Shown here: in pieces, positions 1-10,198 of the stretch
Layout of the letters: every line of letters starts with the position of its first letter
Position numbering within the stretch: position 1 is the stretch's first letter
Translations under genes and position numbers: made by a program
From: Dentipellis sp. KUC8613
Lineage: Eukaryota > Basidiomycota > Agaricomycetes > Russulales > Hericiaceae
Length of the DNA stretch: 31,307 bases
Reading direction: 5' to 3'
NCBI GenBank assembly: GCA_002286715.1
Contig: NSJX01000022.1
Span: 1 to 31,307, forward strand
The notes under the pieces: generated by a model
What the model was told of the DNA's origin: nothing
The model's input: the letters and a program-made list of their open reading frames with translations, nothing else
The model's database searches: none

Positions 1-460
1 CGGAAGGAGGCAAGGAAAGTGACAAGAAATGGAGCGATCCGTGACAGTGACCATACCACAATCATTGCCTCATCATCATACAATGTCCGCTAACCGGAAC
101 CGAACCATGTTGTTGGACAGTTTTCTGAGTCCTCCCCTTCAGTCTGGAGCATATAGTGAGCATGCACGAGACATTGCAGCTGTCGGAATCCATGCCAACA
201 GCACCCATACCTCGATGTCACCCTCATCACCATACAGTGTCCGCTCGCCAGCATCATACCATGTTGATTGAGTGTCGGTTGGATGAGACATGATGGAGCA
301 GGGGTAGAGACGGCCATCGATAGCAGGCACTGCTGGCATACTATGCGCTTCTCATTCTCACAAGGAAGTACTGTCACATGATGGAAAGTCAAGGTATATT
401 GTTTTCGGCAAAACAAGGCTTGGCTACAGTGTAGAATCTGTGCTCTGCATGCCACCAAAG

Positions 461-510
461 TGAGTTCACTGGTGTTTGCTAGTGTTTGTCAGTGTTCGCC
501 AGTGTTCACT
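461..510. repeat. 10-bp tandem repeat, about 4-5 copies
   Basis: Consecutive decamers read tgagttcact, ggtgtttgct, agtgtttgtc, agtgttcgcc, agtgttcact. All share a GTGTT/GAGTT core in exact 10-bp register. This is a short diverged minisatellite, and no function is apparent. Confidence 0.75.
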
Positions 511-852
511 GAGCTCTACAAGTTGTGCAGAGAACTCTAGAGATGGGTTCTGAGCTACTAGTCAATCGAAATATCGGTTATTGTCTGCATGAACGTCTCA
601 TACAGCCGGTTCAGAGCACCACATACACTGTGTATATATTATTACAGTCGTCTCTTGATCAGAATGTCAAGCTATGTTCTCCTAATGCACAGAGCATGAC
701 CAGAGACTCTAAGACACACTATTCTCAATTAGGGAATGCTATACCACGCTCTGGTGTGGCTGCAGGTGCACGACACGTTGTTTTGTTGACACTTGTTTAC
801 CTGGTCCTCCTGCCTGACTCTCCAATCTGCATGGCCTATATCTCGAAAATGG

Positions 853-994
853 GATCACCAATTTCTTAGAAAATTGGCATGGGAGATGTCCATATGCATA
901 TCTACCCCCATGCCAAATTTCAGCCCAATCCGACATGCGCAAGTTTAAGAGATGCATAGCTAAATACCTGTATAAATTTTGGAATTTGGTGATC
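853..994. repeat. Nested inverted repeat (hairpin or MITE-like remnant)
   Basis: The outer arms are gatcaccaatttc (853-865) and gaatttggtgatc (982-994), which pair at 12 of 13 positions. A perfect inner pair, ttggcatggg (874-883) and cccatgccaa (907-916), flanks the palindrome atatgcatat (892-901). The block is AT-rich compared with its neighbours. A small non-autonomous transposon remnant or a cruciform-forming sequence would both fit. No target-site duplication was established. Confidence 0.5.
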
Positions 995-1089
995 ATCATG
1001 GTTATAATATTAGCATAATACTATGCATACATTAACATGCAGGCCTGAGAGCCTGGATAAAAGAGGTAAAGGTAAGAGAAATGACAGAT

Positions 1090-2265
1090 ATGCAAGACCG
1101 CGGGCATGCGAGGAGAGGCGCGGCGACGGCACTGGCACGAGAACGGCGCGGGCGCGAGAAGAATACGTCGGCACAAGGCGTCGGCGCGATGAGGGTGCGC
1201 AGGCGCAACGGCGCAACGAAGGGCGCGGTGGCACAATGAGGGTGCGCGAGCCGACAAGGGCGCGAAGAGGACGGAGGAGAGACGAGTGAGACCAGCGTCA
1301 TGGCGCGAGACTGGCGCAACGACGCGACGGTGCGAAGATGGCGCATGGGCACGGTGGCGCGGAGACGGCTCGCGGGCGCGACGGCGCGAAGACGGCACGC
1401 GAAGGGCGCGAAGAGGGTGTGCTGGCGCGACGGCGCGAGGAGGGCGAGACGGCGTGAGGGGGAGGTGACGGCGTGAAGAGGACGTGACGGCGCGAAGAGG
1501 AAGGCACGAGGGTGGGCGCGGGACGGGCGAGACGGGCGCGATGGCACGACGACGCAACGACGCGACGCGACGACGTGACGAGGGTGGGCGGATGCGACGG
1601 GGGTGGACGGGTGCGACGAGGGTGGATGGGTGCGACGGCGCGAAGAGGGCACAATGGACGCAAAAAGGGTGCAAGGGCGCGTGAGCGACGGGCAAGAGAC
1701 GGGCGAGATGAGCGCAACGGCACAACGACGCGTGAGCGCGACGAAGGTGCGACGGCGCGAGACAAACCAGACGGGGGCGAGAAGGGCGCAATGACGCGCG
1801 AGAAGGATGCAAGGGCGTCAGAGAGGCGAGCGGCAGCGCAAGTGGCGCGAGGGCACGAGAGGCCAGAAGGGGGCGAGAAAGGCGCGCGATGACAGAAGGC
1901 GCAAAGAGGGCGCGACAGGGAGCGGGCACGAGGAGTGCGAGGGCAGGAAGGGGGAAGAGGCGAGACGGCACGAACACAGTGCAAACACGGTGAGGGGCAC
2001 GAGAAGGGCGCAAGGAGCGTGCGCAGGTGCAAAAGGTGCGAGGGAGGAGACAGCGCGAGCGCGGGAGATGGATGGGCGAGAAGAACGGCGAGGGCGAAGG
2101 GCGAGAGGTCGAGCGTGCGTGTGGCGGGGCTTGCGGATGGGGGCGTACGGGTGCGAGAAAGTGCTGGCGCTGGCAAGAGGCGCGAGTGCAGACGTGAGAA
2201 GGTGGGCAGAGGCGCGAAAGCCGTCGCGAGAGAGGGCGAGAGGCGCTCTGTCACAGCCGCTTCTC
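1090..2265. repeat. GC-rich low-complexity island of degenerate short repeats
   Basis: About 1.2 kb is built from degenerate reuse of a few words such as gcgcgaagag, gacggcgcga, ggcgcgag and gacgggcgag. The + strand is strongly purine-biased in runs (g, a and gcg), and T is rare. Stop codons are therefore depleted and long overlapping frames are open on both strands, including 1021-2013 (-), 1298-2254 (-) and 1807-2703 (+). Their translations are Arg/Gly/Ala/Glu-rich on + and Ser/Pro/Arg/Ala/Leu-rich on -, without domains, so I do not call them genes. The composition changes abruptly at both ends. It resembles a decayed minisatellite or recombination-prone repeat. Confidence 0.7.
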
Positions 2266-2773
2266 GGGGCTATTGATTTTTGTCCGGTACGGCCCCTCCA
2301 TACCGATCTCTACCGATCTCACGCGGATCTTCCGACCTCTATCGTTCTGCGTCTTTCTCACCAGACGCGATTCTCACTGGGGCTCAGGATCGACCTGGCC
2401 TGGCACAATGCGACCGGTACCGTCGTCATACTAGCCAATGCTGTTGGTGGCACCTCTTGCTCCTTCATAGTATTTTCTCTCTGTGGAGCACTGGGTGCGT
2501 GGTTCCGTCTGCGCAGATTTTTATACAACGAGCGACTGAGCCTGCACCTCCAAGCTGACCTCCGATTTTGGTGCCCTAATATAAGGAATCACGCAGTAAA
2601 ATGGTACCCGGCTTGTCTCTGGGCATCACGGAAGCACAGAGGGCTTCCTTTAATTCACGCTAGCAGCCTCGCCGAAGCTGAACTGATTGGAGCCCGACCC
2701 TGACGGCCCGGCATCTTATTCGCCATGGTTCAGCTCGACGGCTGACACAGTGGAAATCTGGCACGGCCGACAA
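2266..2773. other. Intergenic region upstream of the aspartic protease
   Basis: Composition returns to normal after the low-complexity island. No recognisable coding sequence was seen. The right part is presumably promoter for the gene starting at 2867. Confidence 0.5.
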
Positions 2774-2779
2774 TATAAA
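2774..2779 (+). promoter_or_regulatory. TATA box of the aspartic protease gene
   Basis: TATAAA lies 88-93 bp upstream of the proposed ATG at 2867, a normal distance for a fungal TATA promoter. It is followed by a pyrimidine-rich stretch (about 2815-2860). Confidence 0.6.
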
Positions 2780-2866
2780 GGCCTCAACCATTGACATCTT
2801 CCGGTAAGGCTGGTTCCTTCCTACTATTCTTCCCCTCGAGCTGGTCTCCGCTGTTCCCTACCTATC

Positions 2867-4215
2867 ATGCGATATACACTCACATTCAACGCCTTCTTGG
2901 CAGCTGCTTGTCTTGGACTTTCGGCCCCTGCGTCAGTTTGGGGCATTCCGTTTCCTCGTGGCCAAGAACCTCCCGCAACTTATATCGACTCAACGGAGGA
3001 TTCGCCCCACTCTGCGTCAGTCATCCCTGAATTTCAATCTTGTCAACAAGGATATTGAAGTTATGCATGATCCTAGAAATGTATCCCGACGAGTGGCTCC
3101 TTTTTTCACGGTCCCTCTGACACCCTTGGCAAATGGCAATCATGATGAGGGCTATCTCGCCTGGGTGAATGTTGGCACGAATCCAACTCCATACCGCGTG
3201 CTCGTAGACTCAGGGTCCTCCGACTTTTGGCTCATTAGAGATACATGCCCGCAGCGTGTAAGCCTCCTATTCAGTTTTCCATTGACTTCTCGGTTACTTA
3301 CGTTTTATCCACAGGGTCTCCGTCTTCCCGTCGGCCCTTCGATTTCGCAGACCTTGCGACCTGTGCCAGGTGATTCATGGATGTCCCAATATGAAGATGG
3401 TAGTTCTGTGTCCGGCTTTATCGTTGCGGATAATGTCGCTATCGACGGCCTGGTTCTTCGTGGATACCCGTTCGGAGCCGGCGATATGTTGATAGGTACT
3501 CCGGCCACCAGCACTTATGATGGGATCATGGGATTCGGTTTCAGTGTAAGCTTGTATACTATACTTCACCCGTGAGGGGCTCTGAATATCCATATCTTGT
3601 GAACAGAGTTCCTCGCAAACCCGTTCAACGACCATTCTAGATACTCTCGCGCACACAAGTCTTATACCAAAGCGCATATCCGGCTGGAAATTGTCGCGTA
3701 ACCTTGACGGTCGATTGGACGGCGAACTCACGTTCGGCGGGGAGAATACCGCCAGATTCTTCCAGGACAAACAAGTGTTCGTGCAGAACCTCCCCGGCGG
3801 ATCGAAAAAGGACTGGAGGTTTAGCATCGACGGGATTTCGATGGATGGGTCCCAGGTCATGTCGGCGCGCGTCGGCATCGTCGACACTGGCACCAGCGTG
3901 ATGTTGGTGGACCCCTTCGATGCATACACAATACACAGTAAGATTTCGGGGGCCGTGTCCCTCAGCGACAACTCGTATGCGATTCCGTGTAGTGCCCAGC
4001 CGAAGTTATCGATCACCATCAACGATTCGCCATTCGACGTGGATCCGCGTGACATCGTTGGGGATCTCGTATCAGCCGACCTCTGCCATTCCAATATTGT
4101 TCCGGACAGGTGGAGGGCGTCAGGGGAGTGGCTATTAGGAATCGCGTTCTTGAAGAATGTATACCTTACTCTCGACGTCACTGGCGAGCGCATAGGGTTC
4201 GCGAAGTTGCGTTAG
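2867..4215 (+). CDS. Secreted pepsin-like aspartic protease (peptidase family A1)
   Basis: An A1 aspartic endopeptidase, probably secreted. Residues 1-21 begin a hydrophobic signal peptide (MRYTLTFNAFLAAACLGLSAP). The first catalytic motif is VDSGSSDFW (Asp near residue 92), with Ser where DTG is usual. The flap tyrosine lies in SQYEDGSSVSG. The second motif is VDTGTSVML (Asp near 278). The C-terminus, WLLGIAFLKNVYLTLD...RIGFAKLR, is typical of the family. Two introns are clear: 3258-3314 (gtaagc...ccacag) and 3546-3606 (gtaagc...aacag). A first intron is needed to join the signal-peptide frame to the catalytic frame. I propose 2932-2998 (gtcagt...cggag), but its acceptor is weak; the alternatives are another splice pair or a frameshift. 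With this model the protein has about 387 residues, the usual size for a pre-pro-protease. Confidence 0.85.
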
Positions 4216-4821
4216 ATTTGCTTCAATGATCACGAACAGTGTATCCGTCGTATGGCTTCGAGAGTCGCATTGGAAAATATGCAGGAGCAATTTTGAAAGG
4301 TCAATACTGATACGTGCACGTGGGTGGAGTCTACATTGCTTGGTCGCATATGCAGCCATCGGGGCCGCGGTGGGCCTTCCGCTTGATATCCCTACTAACG
4401 CTTTGAAGTGCACCCAGACGATTACAGTCTCACTGAAACATGACTACACATTAAACTCGCGGAGTTCTCTGCATCGTCGAACGGGTCCGCCTCCGTATCG
4501 ACACCGCACGTGTGCACGACACTGTTCAATCGCGGCCTGCGTCGAACCTGCGTAAAGACGAGCGCCAGGCAGAGCGCAGGCTCGAGCGGCTCGCGTACGG
4601 TGTGGTCACGGTCAGCGCCGGTTTACATAAGAACATGCATATGGGTCCCGCTCGCATCTGCTCTCCGCGATTCCTGCAAGTGATAGCATGCGCAGACGTA
4701 GCATCATGCGTCTCATCATATTTGTGTCTCTTAATAATCATAGATTTGTACTACCCATCGTTCATTGTCGAGAGAACGGGACGATCTAATGTCAAAAATG
4801 ACAGTCACATCGGCGATGCAT
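4216..4821. other. Convergent intergenic gap, no supported gene
   Basis: This lies between the 3' ends of the protease (+) and the quinone reductase (-). The open frames here match no family and look like noise. Presumably it holds both 3' UTRs. Confidence 0.5.
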
Positions 4822-5657
4822 CTAAACCGCCTTTGCTGCACCCACGCGCTCCCAGAAGGTCTTGCCTTGCAGCGTTGCAATCTCAAGCTCGAGCGCCGAC
4901 GGCGTGCGCGAGCCATCCGAGCCAGCGAGAGTGCCAGCACCCCACGGAGAGCCTTTCGCGCAGATGAGTCTCCATCTCGAAAGCAGTATGAATCCAGTGG
5001 TCACTCACCGCCATGTGCGGCTTCGAGGTTGGTCAGCTGCCCGAAGGTGCGCGCGTAGCCGAGCGGGACGTAGGTGATTCCATGATGCGCGAGCGTCGAA
5101 AGCGCCGCGATCGCAGTGGCCTCCTGTCCACCGCCAAGGCCGGCGGTGGAAACGAAGAGGCCCGCGGACTTGCCCCAGAGAGCACCGGAGGCCCAGAGTT
5201 GGCCCGTAGCATCCCAGAATGCCTGCCAGAGGAGAGATGTGTGAACATCAAGCCACTTCAAGGACTGGAGGGACGCACCTTCCACTGAGCGGGGAAGTTG
5301 CCGTAACGCGTAGGCACGCCGAAGAGGAAAGAGTCGAACTTGACGAGGTCGGCGGGAGGAAGGACGGGGTAGTCGGGCTTAGGGGGAGCGTGCATCTTCG
5401 TGAGGACCTCCTGCGGGAGCGTCTCTGCGATTCTGTACACGATATCTAAGAGATCGCCCAAACACGATGATAGAACGGGCGCACTGGTAAATCTCAGCCT
5501 TGCCACCAGCCTGCTCGACACCCGTCTTGACGGCCTCGGCGACTGGAAAGAATAGGAGTCAGACTGGTGTGCGGTAGGCAGATACGAGTGACTCACGTTT
5601 GCCAATGTGGCCATAGAGTGAGTAGATGACGATAGCGACGGGTTTAGCAGCGGCCAT
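4822..5657 (-). CDS. WrbA-type NAD(P)H:quinone oxidoreductase (flavodoxin-like)
   Basis: An FMN-dependent two-electron quinone reductase of the WrbA / type IV NQO family. In wood-decay basidiomycetes, relatives reduce benzoquinones from lignin breakdown and protect against redox stress. Five exons splice cleanly: 5657-5597, 5542-5485, 5432-5279, 5222-5009 and 4952-4822, with 52-56 bp introns, giving 205 residues, the normal family length. The FMN phosphate-binding N-terminus reads [20 protein letters not shown]. Other family blocks follow in order: [67 protein letters not shown], and [11 protein letters not shown] with the late [15 protein letters not shown]. No key block is missing. It faces away from the TATAAA on the minus strand near 5802-5797. 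Confidence 0.93.
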
Positions 5658-5796
5658 GTGTAACGATATCTAGCTGGAGGAGCGTGAGGTGGGTGGAGGT
5701 GGGGCGTAGAACGGGACCCGCTATCTGGCGACTGTATTGCGAAGACTTGGTCTTATATTGCGAAGACCTGATGAGCGGAGGGAAGGAAGGTCGGTC

Positions 5797-5802
5797 TTTA
5801 TA
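5797..5802 (-). promoter_or_regulatory. TATA box of the quinone reductase gene
   Basis: The minus strand reads TATAAAG about 140 bp upstream of the ATG at 5657. This is a plausible core promoter position. Confidence 0.5.
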
Positions 5803-7106
5803 CAGCGTTGCCGCACGGGTGGTACGCGCTCGTGTGGGATGCGAAGAGAACACAGTAGCTAGAATGGTGCCCTGGCCCGATGGTCGCGCTGGCCTCTTTC
5901 CCTTTTCTAGTCCATCGATGCCCCTAAGCCCTTCGTTCGTCATGCCGCCTAGCCGCCCTCTGGAAAGCGTAACCCGATTCAGACGCGCCCCCTCGCCGAT
6001 GTCTATATCGGGAAACCAAACACTCAGTGGGAAGGCGCGAGATGGTCAGACTTTTGACCAACGTTCTGCTGCCATACGCGGCGTGTGTGGAGACGGGCGA
6101 GACGCGAGGATGGAATTCGCGTGTTGGTGTGTCAGAATCTGACAATGCGGCTTTGATGGATCTCGAAAAGGCGACTAACATCGCACGTCAGTCATCCGAC
6201 GCGCTACGGAGACGTGCGGCTTAGGAGGGCGCAGCTGCTTGGAGATACAGGGTAGACACGATGTATTGAGTATTTGACAAGCCTGGAAGGACACCGGGAA
6301 TTGCGCAGCGCGATTAAGGCACGAAGTCGCGATCTAACACCGTAGAAAAAACACATAAACGCTAACACGCCACAAGGACGTACCTTCACTGGCTCGCTTC
6401 GAGTCCGGCCAGCTACAATCGCTTCGGAGGAACGCGACGAATCTTGCAGTGATAGCAGTCTGCGCGTTTGAAAAGGTTGTCGGACATTGCACTTGCAAGT
6501 GTGGCCATGGGTAAGCTTACGTGCGGGAAAAAAAAATCGACAGCTCAAGTCGCCAGTGGTTGGTGTGGTTGTCATAAGAACGTCAGAAGTCCAGATACCA
6601 GGATACCGCGACACCCGGTCACCTAACGCCAGCTTCTTCGCAAGCTTGGCAATACAGGACCTCTGGTTGGTTGGGAAGGCTACGGCAAGCTCTACAACCT
6701 CTGAGAACTAGTATAAATCGGACACCTAAATGAAGAAGCCGGCACGAACGAAGTGTGTTATTATAGTCTCCGAAGGAAGAGGCTTGAGGGATACCATGCG
6801 ACATACTGTCCCTCAAGCCGCGACGCGCCAGATGTTCTTCAGTTGCCACGCATTCTCTTCGCTATAATATCGCACCAGGAGACGAGTTCTTTACAGAACG
6901 ATGGATAAGATTGGATTGGAAAGCCGGTGGAGGACTCAACGAATCGGACGACACGAAGAAAAAGGCGACTTGGCTACTTATGAGCGCTGCAGCAACGCGG
7001 TAGCGTGACACGAGCGTGGGAACGCTTACGTGATGAACAATGTTTCGGTTGGACTGGTGTGGCCCAGCGCTATTGTGCGTGTTGCAGTCCCCGCGTCCTC
7101 ATTATT
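5803..7106. other. Intergenic, divergent promoter region
   Basis: This separates the quinone reductase (-) from the next gene (+). Open frames up to about 150 codons occur on both strands, but none shows a family signature or a coherent set of exons. It is probably promoter and spacer, though a short unrecognised gene cannot be excluded. Confidence 0.45.
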
Positions 7107-7139
7107 CCCTCTTCTCCTCCTTCCTCTATCTTCTACCCA
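7107..7139 (+). promoter_or_regulatory. Pyrimidine-rich tract upstream of the 7206 gene
   Basis: A C/T run (ccctcttctcctccttcctc and on) ends about 65 bp before the start codon. CT-rich tracts near transcription starts are common in filamentous fungal promoters that lack a strong TATA. No TATA box was seen here. Confidence 0.4.
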
Positions 7140-7205
7140 CCGTACCCCGCTCTTACATCACATATCCTCTATCGACACGCAAGCAGCACACACCCGACGA
7201 GCATC

Positions 7206-8491
7206 ATGTTCACCAGGGCGATCCTAGACTCGTCGCCTATCCGCGCGCCTCCGCCGACAACCACCTCTACCTCTAATCCGCTGAAGCGCAGCGCCTCTAC
7301 CGCATCGCTTCCTACCCCTCCTCGGACAATCAAAAAGCGTTCTCGCTCTCGTGGATCCGTCTTCGAAGACTCCTCCGATGACGACGACCATGCGCTCCCA
7401 GCGCTGTCGTCTGATCGCGAGGACGGTCCAGATCCGGCCCCTCAGGCGGCGAGCAGCTCCAAGCGTCGCAAAATAGACGACCTCGTCGCTGAGCTGAGCA
7501 GTGAGGACCGGGAGGAAGCTTTCTGGCTTGATGGAGCCTCTTCGTCTACGGCCGCAGCCCAGCCAAAGTCGAACACCTTCCAGCGCCGACGCATCCCCGG
7601 CGCAGAGAAGGTACACCCTCGGCCTGCCTCTTCCCGCCGAGTTTCAGCCTCGCGGACCCGCCCGTTCAGCCTGCTCACACCCCCGACGACACGCCATCGA
7701 CCGCCTGTGACCCCTCCTCGACGGACCCGCGCGGGCGCTTCGACCCCGAGCCGCAAAGCGAGTGGTAAAGTGGCACCTGTCCGTGACTCACCGAACAACC
7801 CGTTCCTGGCGGACTCGCCTGCATCTCTGCCGTCCTCCCCGCTTGAGCCTCGAACGCCCACACACCGCGAGGAAAAACCGACGCTCACCTACGTTTTGTG
7901 CGTCATTTTCCTCGTTTCCTGTTCTCATCCCAGTGGCTAATTGTGAATGTCTCATATCCTTTTTTTGATCACGATAGCCGTGGCAAGAAGCAGGAGTTCA
8001 TGAATCCGCACTTTGGCGTCCCCCGCAACCCTCGCTCACTCCTTAAGCCTGAGCACCCCGACTTTTCGCCATCCGACAATTGCACTCCCCGCGAACTGTT
8101 CCCGCATCGCGCGCGCGGGCCCACGCACCCCGTCGCAGTTCGTGGCTCTACCAGCCGCGCACGTCTCACGAGTCCAGACCCATGGGACTCCGATGACGAT
8201 GGCCCTGGAGGATCGGTCCCGCGAATCACGCTGGCGAAGGAGTTTGAGAAAGCTGGAGTCGCAGCAGAGTTCGAAGAAGGCGAGGGCGAGGAGGAGCCCA
8301 AGGCGACCACGAAGCGCCCGGCGCGCTCGTTGCCCGCACGCGTAAAGGCAAAGTCCAAGTCCAAGTCGGGCTTGCTCGACCGCATTCTCGAGGCCAAGGA
8401 GGATGAGGACGATCTTTCGGACGCAGAGACTGTCAAGGCCCCGTCACCCAGGTCGAAGTCGAGGACGCGCTCCGCCGCTGCTAAGGCATAA
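7206..8491 (+). CDS. Disordered, CDK-site-rich nuclear-type protein of unknown function
   Basis: Not assigned to a family. Two exons, 7206-7897 and 7978-8491 (80-bp intron gtgcgt...cgatag), give 401 residues. The protein is mostly Ser/Pro/Arg/Lys and probably disordered. It has basic clusters that could be nuclear localisation signals (IKKRSRSR, SSKRRK, KRPAR, ARVKAKSKSKS) and acidic patches (SSDDDD, EFEEGEGEEEP). Proline-directed sites are dense, several fitting the full CDK consensus (TPPR, TPSR). An N-terminal RAIL fits a minimal RxxL degron. One hydrophobic segment stands out: PTLTYVFRGKKQEFMNPHFG, which spans the intron at the Phe codon and looks like the conserved core. A cell-cycle or chromatin regulator would fit, but that is inference. 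Confidence 0.8.
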
Positions 8492-10126
8492 TCAAGATAT
8501 GACTGCCTAGGTTTTTTTGTTTTGTTTTTAGCTCGTTGAGCAGGCCATAGCGCCGTGCTCTGCTGTCTCCGCGGTATACTTTTCTTCTCCATCTATATTT
8601 TGATATGCCGCGTTTTTGTTCACTGTTCATACACATCCTTTGGTTTCGACCCTGCGATACCTCTATCCCATCCCACCCTACTCCACACTCTATATCCCGC
8701 CGCGATACCTCCTTCCTCCGCCCCGCCCCGTTCCATGCTTTTTTCCGCTGTCAAATACCGTCATCATCCACTGCCTCCTCCCTGCACACCCAGTCCATCT
8801 TTGCAACCCCACGTCCGTCGTCATCGTCCGTAGAGCGCAGGCTTGCGGTTCGAGCGAGACGGGATGGGGAATATAGCTCATATATACGTACGCCTCGTAC
8901 GAGTACTCATTAACATTTACGATACGTTCCTGTTTGATGGTGGCCGCATGCGCACGTTGCATATCATGTCATGGTTTGTTTACTCTGGTATTATGCGAAT
9001 CGAATGCAAATACAATGTCATCTATTATATGTTACAGAGGAAGAGGTGAAGTCCATCGCGACCGGCTCTGGCATGTTTCGATCAAACGCGTATGTTGCGT
9101 CCCATACTCAAATCGCCAGCGGATCCAGATCATTAAATGCACACTGGCACTCACCGCTACGGTCGCTCTACTCTCCCTTCCCAAAATCGTGATGCACGAC
9201 ATCGTAGTCGGCAAGTCAGAGAGGTCTCTTCGGACGTGCAAGACGACAATTTTCAAGTCCCTCGCGAGTCACGATGGCAAGCCTGAGGAAGAGCCTAAAA
9301 CTGGCCCCGAGTAGGCTCGCCGGAACATAGTATACCGCCTTTGTGTCAGCGACTCCGAGGGTACTTCAAGCCTCTACCCTCTTTGTTAACGATCTTCGTG
9401 TCCGCTCAGCTGTTCTACATTTTCGCTTACCCAGCCCTCCCTCCCTTTCTTTACCCGAGGGTTCGTTTATCTCATATTGTGGCATGTATTCTCAAGAAAT
9501 CCAATCCTCTCCGAGCCTGTACGGCCGCGCTACATCACGCCCGATCTCGTCCTATCGCCCGCACCGACGCACGTCTGCAGACCCTCGTCCTGAGCGCGCA
9601 CGATTAGCGCGACATCAACATATCACACTCCGCGACAAGTGAGTTCACATGGGCGTCTATATTCTGAACACCGCTCAACACCTTCGTCCTCTTTCATTCC
9701 GTCCGACTCTTTATAGACAACTGTCATGGAAGATGAAGGCGTGGTCAAGGCGTGGCTTCCACATATGCTCTTGATCCAACGCTATCTTTACCGTTGACCT
9801 CTAGTCCCGGCCGTGAGACGCTGGAACTCGTGCAAGTCTTCTTGACTCGTTGGGACCTTGCTCCAGATATTCTGAATCGACTCGTGCGTCGCCCTATGTC
9901 CCACTGCTATCATTGACTGTCAATCGCTACCTCGACGACCGTCTTCATAACTTCCCCGGCCCATAACTTTCGCCCGTGTCCGAGAGCTTTGCAACACGGC
10001 GAAAACTAGGCATTGTGACCCTCTTGCGCCCTAGGAACTACGTGAAGCGTCAGGGCGACCGGTGTCACAATCTAAGCAGTTTCTCCCGAAGTCCATTTTT
10101 GTGCCATCCTCCTGCATACAGCCTCT
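8492..10126. other. Long intergenic region before the TPR-CHAT gene
   Basis: About 1.7 kb without a supported gene. The left part is presumably the 3' UTR of the preceding gene (T-rich after the stop). Frames at 8605-8913 and 9343-9642 have no domain and no typical start context. The right part probably carries the promoter and 5' UTR of the TPR-CHAT gene. Confidence 0.5.
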
Positions 10127-10181
10127 GTAAGTCGATTAATGTCGAACTCTTACTTTTTTGAACCGTCGATGCTGACCTCAG
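10127..10181 (+). other. Probable 5'-UTR intron of the TPR-CHAT gene
   Basis: A strong donor, gtaagt, at 10127 is followed by ctgacctcag ending at 10181, with a good branch-site-like ctgac. This fits a 55-bp intron just before the ATG at 10199. No coding consequence. Confidence 0.5.
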
Positions 10182-10198
10182 GCTAGGCGTAGACCGTC

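Larger units (their letters stand above)
1..1020. other. Non-coding left flank, no supported gene
   Basis: No open frame here has a recognisable domain or a convincing exon structure. There is a loose direct repeat: a block around 75-118 (catacaatgtccgct ... accatgttg) recurs with changes around 233-268. A 10-bp tandem repeat lies at 461-510 and a nested inverted repeat at 853-994; both are listed separately. The stretch could be transposon-derived or ordinary intergenic DNA. Confidence 0.5.

Noticed and set aside
1021..2254. Long minus-strand open frames (330 and 318 codons) in the GC-rich island
   Set aside because: The sequence is so poor in T that stops are rare in several overlapping frames on both strands. 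The translations are low-complexity Ser/Pro/Arg/Ala with no domain or splice structure.
1807..2703. 298-codon plus-strand frame
   Set aside because: Most of it is the same low-complexity island; it only continues by chance into ordinary sequence and shows no family features.
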